This document shows positions 29,586 through 36,492 of a stretch of 36,492 nt of DNA, in pieces (positions within the stretch are counted from its first letter, which is position 1; each line of letters begins with the position of its first letter). The position numbers were made by a program, and so were the translations under genes. This DNA comes from Acidiferrobacter sp. Lineage in GTDB: Bacteria > Pseudomonadota > Gammaproteobacteria > Acidiferrobacterales > Acidiferrobacteraceae. Under the pieces are notes generated by a model that made no database searches, had not been told where the DNA came from, and saw only the letters and a list, made by a program, of their open reading frames with translations. The DNA is taken from contig DAIDMD010000134.1 in the NCBI GenBank assembly GCA_027449165.1, forward strand, positions 1 through 36,492, in the 5' to 3' direction.

Positions 29586-31028
29586 ATGCAGCGTAGAACG
29601 AAGATCGTGGCGACTCTGGGTCCCGCCACTGACGACCCTAAGGTGCTCGATAAGCTGATCGAGGCCGGGGTAGACGTCGTGCGCCTCAATTTTTCCCACG
29701 ACCTCCCCGAGGTCCACAAGCAGCGCGCGGATTTCGTCCGTGACCGGGCCCAGGCCCATGGGCGGCAGATCGGCGTCATCGCCGACATGCAGGGCCCCAA
29801 GATCCGCATCGGGCGCTTCAAAGGCAAGCGGGTGCGGCTCGAGGAAGGCCAACGGTTCGTGATCGACGCCGACTTGCCGTTGGACGCCGGCGACGCGACG
29901 CGCGTGGGGCTCACCTACAAGGCGCTCCCCAAGGATGTCGCGCGCGGGGCGACCCTCTTGCTAGACGACGGACGTATCGTCCTATGGGTCGACGAGGTGA
30001 GCGGCGCCGAGATCGCGTGCCGAGTGGTGGTCGGCGGCGAGCTGTCCGACAACAAGGGCGTCAACCGTCAGGGCGGCGGCCTGTCGGCGCACGCGCTGAC
30101 CGACAAGGATCGGGAGGATATCAAATGGGCGGCCAAGATTCAGGCCGACTATGTCGCGATCTCCTTCCCGCGCAACGCCAAGGACATCGAAGAGGCCCGC
30201 GCGCTGTTGCGCGCGGCCGGCGGCACGGGTGGTATCGTCGCCAAGATCGAGCGGGCCGAGGCCGTGGAGGCGATCGAGGAGATCATCCGGGTGTCGGACG
30301 CCATCATGCTCGCGCGCGGCGACCTGGGCGTCGAGATCGGCGATGCCGCGCTGCCGCCCGTCCAGAAGCGCATCATCCGCCTGGCGCGCAGGATGAACCG
30401 GGTCGTCATCACCGCGACCCAGATGATGGAATCGATGATCGAGAACGCGATTCCGACGCGCGCCGAGGTCTCGGATGTGGCGAACGCGGTGCTGGACGGG
30501 ACGGATGCGGTCATGCTGTCGGCCGAGACCGCGACCGGCAAGCATCCGGTGGCCGCAGTCGCGGCCATGGACCGGGTCTGCCGCGAGGCCGAGAAAGAGG
30601 ATGAGGCGGTGTTTTCCATGCACCACATGACGAATCATTTCGAGCGCGTCGACGAGGCGATTGCGATGGCGGTGATGTATAGCGCCAACCACCTCCCGGT
30701 GCGCGCCATCGCCTCGCTGACGGAGTCCGGATCCACGCCTCTTTGGATGTCGCGCATGAGCTCGGCGGTGCCCATCTACGCCTTGAAGCCGCACGTGGAA
30801 ACCCGTAGAAAGGTGACTCTCTACCGAGGCGTTTATCCGGTCGGATTTTCGCTTACCTCCGCCGATCCCGCGCGTATCATGGCCGAAGCGATCGATGAAC
30901 TCCGCAGGCGCGGCGCGGTTCGGGATGGCGACCTCGTCATCCTGAGCATCGGGGAGCCGCTGGCCAAGCCCGGCGGCACGAATACCATGAAGATCGTGCG
31001 CGCCGGCGACTTCGCGGACATCGCTTGA
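29586..31028 (+). CDS. pyk: Pyruvate kinase
   Basis: RRTKIVATLGPATDDPKVLDKLIEAGVDVVRLNFSHD, IMLARGDLGVEIG, TATQMMESMI, PTRAEVSDVANAVLDGTDAVMLSAETATGKHPV. Confidence 0.97.
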   Translation: MQRRTKIVATLGPATDDPKVLDKLIEAGVDVVRLNFSHDLPEVHKQRADFVRDRAQAHGRQIGVIADMQGPKIRIGRFKGKRVRLEEGQRFVIDADLPLDAGDATRVGLTYKALPKDVARGATLLLDDGRIVLWVDEVSGAEIACRVVVGGELSDNKGVNRQGGGLSAHALTDKDREDIKWAAKIQADYVAISFPRNAKDIEEARALLRAAGGTGGIVAKIERAEAVEAIEEIIRVSDAIMLARGDLGVEIGDAALPPVQKRIIRLARRMNRVVITATQMMESMIENAIPTRAEVSDVANAVLDGTDAVMLSAETATGKHPVAAVAAMDRVCREAEKEDEAVFSMHHMTNHFERVDEAIAMAVMYSANHLPVRAIASLTESGSTPLWMSRMSSAVPIYALKPHVETRRKVTLYRGVYPVGFSLTSADPARIMAEAIDELRRRGAVRDGDLVILSIGEPLAKPGGTNTMKIVRAGDFADIA

Positions 31029-31061
31029 ATTCGTTTTACTGGGAATTTTAAGGAGAAGACA

Positions 31062-32126
31062 ATGCCCTTGGTATCCTTGCGCCAACTACTGGATCACGCG
31101 GCGGAGCATGGCTACGGCGTCCCCGCCTTCAACGTCAACAACATGGAGCAGATACAGTCGATCATGCAGGCCGCGTACGAGGTCGACAGCCCGGTGATCG
31201 TCCAGGCCTCGGCCGGGGCGCGCAGCTATGCGGGCGAGCCCTTCCTGCGGCATCTCATTCTGGCGGCCATCGAGCAATATCCCCATATCCCCATCGTGAT
31301 GCACCAGGATCATGGCGCGAGCCCGGCGGTGTGCCAGCGGTCGATACGCTCGGGCTTCAGTTCGGTCATGATGGACGGCTCCCTGAAGGAGGACATGAAG
31401 ACGCCCTCGAGCTACGAGTACAACGTCGATGTCACGAGCCGGGTGGTGGACATGGCGCATGCCGTCGGCGTGTCGGTCGAAGGGGAACTCGGGTGCCTGG
31501 GTTCGCTCGAGTCCGGCATGGCGGGCGAGGAGGACGGCTCGGGGGCCGAGGGCAAATTGTCGCATGACCAGCTGCTGACCGATCCCGAGCAGGCCGCGGA
31601 CTTCGTGAAGAAGACCAAGGTGGACGCGCTTGCGATCGCCATCGGGACGAGCCATGGGGCCTATAAGTTCTCGCGGCCGCCGACCGGCGACATACTTGCG
31701 ATCGAGCGCATCAAGGAGATCCACAAGCGCATCCCCGACACCCATCTGGTCATGCACGGCTCGTCGTCGGTTCCCCAGGAATGGCTCAAGATCATCCACG
31801 AGTTCGGCGGAGACATCGGCGAGACCTACGGCGTGCCCGTCGAGGAGATCCAGGAAGGGATCAAGAACGGCGTCCGCAAGGTGAATATCGACACCGATCT
31901 GCGTCTTGCGATCACCGGTGCGATCCGCCGCAGCCTGGCCAAGAACCCGAAGAACTTCGATCCCCGCAAGTTCATGAAGGATTCGGTCCAGGCGGGCAAG
32001 GACATCTGCAAGGCACGTTACGAGGCCTTCGGTTCGGCCGGGAAGGCCGCCAAGATCCGGGTCATCGACCTCGAGGACATGACCAAGCGTTACGCCAAGG
32101 GCGAGCTGAACCCGCGCGTCAATTGA
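31062..32126 (+). CDS. fba: Class II fructose-bisphosphate aldolase, Calvin-cycle subtype
   Basis: [73 protein letters not shown] Shine-Dalgarno. Confidence 0.97.
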   Translation: MPLVSLRQLLDHAAEHGYGVPAFNVNNMEQIQSIMQAAYEVDSPVIVQASAGARSYAGEPFLRHLILAAIEQYPHIPIVMHQDHGASPAVCQRSIRSGFSSVMMDGSLKEDMKTPSSYEYNVDVTSRVVDMAHAVGVSVEGELGCLGSLESGMAGEEDGSGAEGKLSHDQLLTDPEQAADFVKKTKVDALAIAIGTSHGAYKFSRPPTGDILAIERIKEIHKRIPDTHLVMHGSSSVPQEWLKIIHEFGGDIGETYGVPVEEIQEGIKNGVRKVNIDTDLRLAITGAIRRSLAKNPKNFDPRKFMKDSVQAGKDICKARYEAFGSAGKAAKIRVIDLEDMTKRYAKGELNPRVN

Positions 32127-32154
32127 GCGAGCGGGCATAGAAAGCCCCTCGTAA

Positions 32155-32193
32155 GGGCCCCGTCAGGCACGGCAGCCGGCGGGGTCTTTTTTT
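32155..32193 (+). terminator. Rho-independent terminator downstream of fba
   Basis: GGCCCCG(32156-32162)...CGGGGTC(32180-32186) stem with inner GGC/GCC pairing, followed directly by a run of seven T. Confidence 0.85.
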
Positions 32194-32273
32194 GCGCCCT
32201 GCGGTGCCCCTGTCACCCGGGCGCCGGATCGTGGCATACTCGTCTCCTGTGCAGACAGCCAGTTGGGGGCGCC

Positions 32274-32699
32274 GTGGCCTTTGATCCCCGAACTTCGGTC
32301 CCGATTCGCACGTTGCCCAAGATGATCGATGCGGCGTGTTACAACCGCGTGTCCCTGGCGCTGGCGCGCCTGGGCGAGCCCTTGGATGTGGAGATCCCGG
32401 CGCTGCGCATGACCGTTCGGGTGGAGCGCAGGCTGTGGACGGCGCGCTCTCTGGTCAACGACATCCTGTTGATGGTTTGGGCCGATTTCCAGGTGGGGGA
32501 ACGCGGCCTGCACGAGCCCGTGCCGTGCCGGATGCACCTCTATCATTTTCATGCCGGCCTTTTGATGGGGCATGCCCCCCCGATGCTGGCGAAGGTGCTC
32601 GACGAATGGCTTGGGCGGGACCGCAGGGGCCATCGGCCGCCGCGGGCGGTGACGGTTCTCGCGCGCCCCAATGGCGCGGACCCACGCCGGGGGGCGTGA
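32274..32699 (+). CDS. Conserved-looking hypothetical protein
   Basis: 141 codons, GTG start, protein-like composition; family not recognised. Confidence 0.5.
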   Translation: MAFDPRTSVPIRTLPKMIDAACYNRVSLALARLGEPLDVEIPALRMTVRVERRLWTARSLVNDILLMVWADFQVGERGLHEPVPCRMHLYHFHAGLLMGHAPPMLAKVLDEWLGRDRRGHRPPRAVTVLARPNGADPRRGA

Positions 32700-32740
32700 A
32701 ACGGCGGCGACGGACACACGTGACGACAGGAGGCAGCTTC

Positions 32741-33157
32741 ATGATAGAGGAAGGGCAAGTGGCTTACGGCTTCGATGTCGAGGTGACGGGGGCGTTCGAG
32801 GACGTGCGCAGCCGAGTGGTCGAGGCGCTCAAGGGGCAGGGCTTCGGCGTCCTGACCGAAATCGACGTCAGCGCGACCATGAAGGCCAAGCTCGGCAAGG
32901 ACATGCCGCGCTATAACATCCTCGGCGCCTGTAACCCGGTGCTCGCGGAGAAGGCGATTTCCGCCGAGCCGGACATCGGCCTGCTGCTCCCCTGCAATGT
33001 GGTGGTGAGCGAGACCGCCAGCGGCAAGGTCAAGGTGGCCTTCATGGACCCGGTTTCGGTCCTGGCGCTTGTCAATAACGCGCGCGTGACGGAGCTTGGC
33101 TGGCAGGTTCGGGCCAAGCTCGAGGCGGTACGCGACGCCCTGGCGGCATCTTCGTAG
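32741..33157 (+). CDS. DUF302 domain protein
   Basis: GFDVEVTGAFEDVRSRVVEALKGQGFGVLTEIDVSATMKAKLG...YNILGACNPVLAEKAISAEPDIGLLLPCNVVV; AGGAGG Shine-Dalgarno. Confidence 0.88.
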   Translation: MIEEGQVAYGFDVEVTGAFEDVRSRVVEALKGQGFGVLTEIDVSATMKAKLGKDMPRYNILGACNPVLAEKAISAEPDIGLLLPCNVVVSETASGKVKVAFMDPVSVLALVNNARVTELGWQVRAKLEAVRDALAASS

Positions 33158-33196
33158 CGGTTTTGGGATGGCCGACTGCGGGCGGAGGCTTAAGTG

Positions 33197-34549
33197 TCAG
33201 GCGATGACCTGCGGGCCTCGGATCAAGGCCGGAACGAGTCGTCCGGAGAGATCATGGGCGTCCGCCGAAACGATCTCGCAGTCTACGAAGTCCCCGGGCC
33301 GGGCGTCGCCCGCGACGCGCACCACGCCGTCGATTTCCGGGGCCTCGGCATAGCTGCGGCCGACGAGGCCGTCGTCGGTCCGCGCATCGATCAGAACCCG
33401 GTAGGTCCGACCGATGCGTTCCCTGAGGCGCTGGGCGCTCAGGATCGCCTGGTGCGCCATGAGTCGCTCGAGGCGTTCCTGTTTGACGTCCTCGGGGACC
33501 GGGTTTGGCAACGCGTTGGCTGCGGCCCCCTCCACGGGGGAGTAGGCGAATGCCCCGAGGCGATCGATCCCGGCGTCCTCGACGAACCGGAGCAGGGTCT
33601 CGAATTCGGCATCGGTCTCGCCCGGGAAACCCACGATGAACGTGCTTCTCAAGACGAGATCGGGCCGCGCGCGGCGCCACGCCTTCACGCAGGCGCTCGG
33701 GTGCGCCCGCCCGGCCGGCCGGCGCATGGCCGCGAGGATGCGCGGGTCCGCGTGTTGAAACGGGACGTCGAGATAAGGTAATACCCCTTCGATGTCGAGG
33801 AGCGGAAGGACGTCCTCGACGCCCTTATACGGGTAGACGTAGTGAAGTCGTACCCAAACGCCCAGCTTTCCGAGCTCCGAGACGAGGCCGGGAAACGACA
33901 TCTTGACCGGCCGCCCCCCCACGAACGCCATGCGATACCTTTGATCGGCACCGAAGGCGCTGGTGTCCTGGGAGACGATGAGGATCTCCTTGACCCCGGC
34001 GCGCACCAGCCGCTCGGCCTCGGCCATCACGTCTCCGAGCGGCCGGCTGACCAATCCGCCGCGCAGGGACGGGATGATGCAGAATCGGCAGCTGTGATTG
34101 CAGCCCTCCGATATCTTCAGGTAGGCGTAGTGGCGCGGCGTGAGCTTTATGCCCTGCGGCGGAACGAGGTCGAGAAAGGGGTCATGAGGCTTGGGAAGGT
34201 GTGCATGCACGGCGTCCACGACCGCCGCCTCGTCGTGGGGGCCGGTGACCGCCAGGACCTCCGGGTGGCGTTCCCGGACAAGATCGGCCTTCGCGCCCAG
34301 ACAGCCGGTGACAATCACCCGTCCATTGTCGGCCAGGGCCTCGCCTATGGCCTCGAGCGACTCCTCGACGGCGGCGTCGATGAAGCCGCAGGTGTTGATG
34401 ATCACGAGGTCGGCGTCCTGGTAGGATGGCGCCGTGTCGTAGCCTTCGCTGCGCAGCCGGGTCAGGATCTGTTCCGAGTCGACCAGGGCCTTGGGGCAGC
34501 CGAGGCTCACGAAGCCGATTCGGGGGGGCGCGGATGGCGGATGGGGCAT
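33197..34549 (-). CDS. rimO: Ribosomal protein S12 methylthiotransferase
   Basis: [16 protein letters not shown], radical SAM motif [18 protein letters not shown]-terminal TRAM domain. Confidence 0.96.
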   Translation of the reverse strand: MPHPPSAPPRIGFVSLGCPKALVDSEQILTRLRSEGYDTAPSYQDADLVIINTCGFIDAAVEESLEAIGEALADNGRVIVTGCLGAKADLVRERHPEVLAVTGPHDEAAVVDAVHAHLPKPHDPFLDLVPPQGIKLTPRHYAYLKISEGCNHSCRFCIIPSLRGGLVSRPLGDVMAEAERLVRAGVKEILIVSQDTSAFGADQRYRMAFVGGRPVKMSFPGLVSELGKLGVWVRLHYVYPYKGVEDVLPLLDIEGVLPYLDVPFQHADPRILAAMRRPAGRAHPSACVKAWRRARPDLVLRSTFIVGFPGETDAEFETLLRFVEDAGIDRLGAFAYSPVEGAAANALPNPVPEDVKQERLERLMAHQAILSAQRLRERIGRTYRVLIDARTDDGLVGRSYAEAPEIDGVVRVAGDARPGDFVDCEIVSADAHDLSGRLVPALIRGPQVIA

Positions 34550-34579
34550 GGCAAGGGATCCCGGCGGAAACCGGCTATT

Positions 34580-35050
34580 CTAGCAGAGGTTGCCGCCCGC
34601 GCAGTTCGCGCCGACCAGGGCGACGAATATGGTGATGAGCCCGATCACCATGTTGACCGCCACCAACTGGCGGATTTGCCCGAGCGCATGGCCGGCCTTC
34701 ACGAAATCGCCGCTTTCGACTCCCCCCCGCAGGCGGCGGTAGGGGGCGAAAAAGATGTGAAGGTACAGCAATATCATGACGATCCCGAGCCCCTGCATGA
34801 CATTGACGTAGAGGGGCAGGGCTGCCAAGCTCCCGAAACGCGCCGCCGCCACGTAATAGCCGCTCGCCGGCAAGACGATGACCGCAGCCCATACCCAGGG
34901 AAAGAAGCGACCGAAGGTGCGTGCCCACAGCGACAGCCGTTGGGCCGCCTCGAGGGGCTGGGCGGCGGGCCGCAGGATCATATAGGCAAAGAACATACCT
35001 CCGACCCAGACGACTGCGAGCAACCCGTGGACCGCGATCAGATAAGACAT
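34580..35050 (-). CDS. CopD-like integral membrane protein
   Basis: Four hydrophobic segments; HGLLAVVWVGGMFFAYMILRP resembles the CopD family. Confidence 0.7.
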   Translation of the reverse strand: MSYLIAVHGLLAVVWVGGMFFAYMILRPAAQPLEAAQRLSLWARTFGRFFPWVWAAVIVLPASGYYVAAARFGSLAALPLYVNVMQGLGIVMILLYLHIFFAPYRRLRGGVESGDFVKAGHALGQIRQLVAVNMVIGLITIFVALVGANCAGGNLC

Positions 35051-35135
35051 AAGCCGGCACTCTCCCGTTAAACCTCGTTCTCATACGCAAGTCGGCCGCA
35101 GCTGTCAATTGCCGGCACCCGGCCGGCCGGCGATT

Positions 35136-35157
35136 CTGTCACCATTCTGTCATCAGC
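35136..35157 (+). promoter_or_regulatory. Putative Pho box (PhoB-type site) upstream of exbB-exbD-tonB
   Basis: CTGTCAC-CATT-CTGTCAT-CAGC: two heptamers at exactly 11-bp period, close to the enterobacterial Pho box CTGTCAT-N4-CTGTCAY. Confidence 0.55.
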
Positions 35158-35214
35158 GCGCCAAACGCAGGTCATACAAAGGCCTCAAGGTGTCGGCTTT
35201 ACGGAGGATTGCCG

Positions 35215-35904
35215 ATGACTATTCACTACCTTATCCATCTCGCGAACTACTCGGACGGCGTGCTCTACCTCATGGTCGTGATCCTCACGATCGCGCTGGC
35301 CGTCATCATCGATCGCTCATGGTATCTGCGGCGTACGTTGCTTGAGGGCAATAGCCTAGTTGAAAAGCTGGGCGCCTATAAGGAGGCAACGCGTGCGCAG
35401 CTCTCGGGTCTTGCGGCGAGCGCGCCGGGTCTTCCCGAGGCGACCCTTCTGGACGTCGCGGTGCGCCATATGGGGGTCACGACCGGCGAGCAGCTCGCCA
35501 ACCGGCTGGACGAGGCCACCTTGCGCCTGGCCCCGGCCCTGGATAAGCGGCTCTGGATGCTGGACACCATCGTGACGCTGGCCCCGCTTCTGGGACTTTT
35601 TGGCACGATCGTGGGGATGTTCCATGCCTTTTCGGTCCTGTCGGCGCCGGGCCACGCCCCGTCGGCCGTGACCGGCGGCATTGCCGACGCCCTCGTGGCC
35701 ACCGCCTCCGGGCTGTTCGTCGCCATGACCGGGCTGCTGGCCTTCAACGGCCTAAACAACAAGGTCCGGGTGGTCTTGCACCAGCTCGATATCGTCAAGA
35801 CCATGCTTCTGAACCGCCTGGATGGCGCCCCGGTCCTGCTCACCTCCGACGGGGAGGCCGCCGATCACGGCGCGCTGCGCGCCCGCATGGCGAAGTCGTC
35901 ATGA
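35215..35904 (+). CDS. exbB: ExbB/TolQ/MotA-type proton channel protein
   Basis: LDTIVTLAPLLGLFGTIVGMFHAF, GGIADALVATASGLFVAMTGLLAFN; ATG at 35215 with GGAGG Shine-Dalgarno. Confidence 0.92.
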   Translation: MTIHYLIHLANYSDGVLYLMVVILTIALAVIIDRSWYLRRTLLEGNSLVEKLGAYKEATRAQLSGLAASAPGLPEATLLDVAVRHMGVTTGEQLANRLDEATLRLAPALDKRLWMLDTIVTLAPLLGLFGTIVGMFHAFSVLSAPGHAPSAVTGGIADALVATASGLFVAMTGLLAFNGLNNKVRVVLHQLDIVKTMLLNRLDGAPVLLTSDGEAADHGALRARMAKSS

Positions 35905-36299
35905 AGATGCGGTACTTCGAGACCAAAAAGGGCCGCATCGAGCTCATTCCCATGATCGATGTGATGTTCTTTCTGCTGGTCTTCTTCATGATCCTGACCT
36001 TGCGCATGATCCCGGACCAAGGTCTGGGATTGGCCTTGCCGCAGGCGAGCACGGCCAAGGTCATGCCGCGCCCGCAGATCCTGATCAGTCTGACGCCCGA
36101 TGGGGCGATCCATGTCCGCGGCCATGTGATCGGCCGCGCGGCGCTGGTGCGCCTCTTGTCGCGCCGTGTGGGCGGCCGGCGTCCCGATGTCACCATTGCC
36201 GCTTCCAAGAGCCTGCCGTTTCAGGACTTCGTGGCGGTCATGAGCGCCGCCCGCAAGGCCGGGGTCGCGAGCATCGGCCTCGCCGCGCATCGGTCCTGA
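35901..36299 (+). CDS. exbD: ExbD/TolR-type biopolymer transport protein
   Basis: RIELIPMIDVMFFLLVFFMI plus ExbD periplasmic domain; overlaps the exbB stop. Confidence 0.92.
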   Translation: MKMRYFETKKGRIELIPMIDVMFFLLVFFMILTLRMIPDQGLGLALPQASTAKVMPRPQILISLTPDGAIHVRGHVIGRAALVRLLSRRVGGRRPDVTIAASKSLPFQDFVAVMSAARKAGVASIGLAAHRS

Positions 36300-36319
36300 C
36301 CGGAACGAGGACGATCCTT

Positions 36320-36492
36320 ATGAGCACCCCCGCGTTGCCTGTTGCGCCGCCCAGCCCTGAGGGACGGTCGTCGTTCGGGCGGGCGCTGTTGTTTGCGATC
36401 GCCCTCGAGGGGCTCGTGGTCGCGGGCCTGGCGGTTTTCACGCATCCAAGGCCCGTGACCGTGGGTCTGCGGCGTAAGCCCATGGCCGTGCA
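36320..36492 (+). CDS. TonB-like protein, N-terminal part (runs off right edge)
   Basis: MSTPALPVAPPSPEGRSSFGRALLFAIALEGLVVAGLAVFTHPRPVTVGLRRKPMAV: single N-terminal TM, position after exbB-exbD. Confidence 0.65.
   Translation, partial: MSTPALPVAPPSPEGRSSFGRALLFAIALEGLVVAGLAVFTHPRPVTVGLRRKPMAV

Noticed and set aside
29586-31028. Possible Calvin-specific replacement of pyruvate kinase
   Set aside because: The motifs are those of an ordinary pyruvate kinase; only its position is notable.

Overview
This 36.5 kb GC-rich window looks chromosomal and probably comes from a chemoautotrophic gammaproteobacterium-like organism (inferred from gene content). From left to right it contains: the 5' end of an IS630-like transposase cut by the window edge; murI; a WaaA/KdtA-like protein with degenerate motifs; a BsuBI/PstI-type restriction-modification pair; a minus-strand operon gshA-gshB-tonB-algH(yqgE)-ruvX-pyrR-pyrB-pyrC' whose dihydroorotase-like product has lost its metal-binding HxH; a Pil-Chp cluster (pilG, pilH, pilI, pilJ, chpA, two CheW-like genes) with no visible CheR or CheB genes; a thioredoxin-fold gene; a Calvin/glycolysis cluster (inositol-phosphatase-like, phosphoribulokinase, tkt, gap, pgk, pyk, class II fba) ending in an intrinsic terminator; two small genes (one DUF302); rimO; a CopD-like membrane protein; and exbB-exbD-tonB running off the right edge. 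The observations most worth checking are a near-consensus Pho box upstream of exbB-exbD-tonB, a 16-codon Cys-Cys microORF with a good Shine-Dalgarno just upstream of pyk, the degenerate WaaA homologue, an odd palindrome in front of the R-M operon, and the pseudo-dihydroorotase. I found no convincing CRISPR array, rRNA or tRNA. No wholly new multi-gene system is clearly demonstrated from sequence alone.
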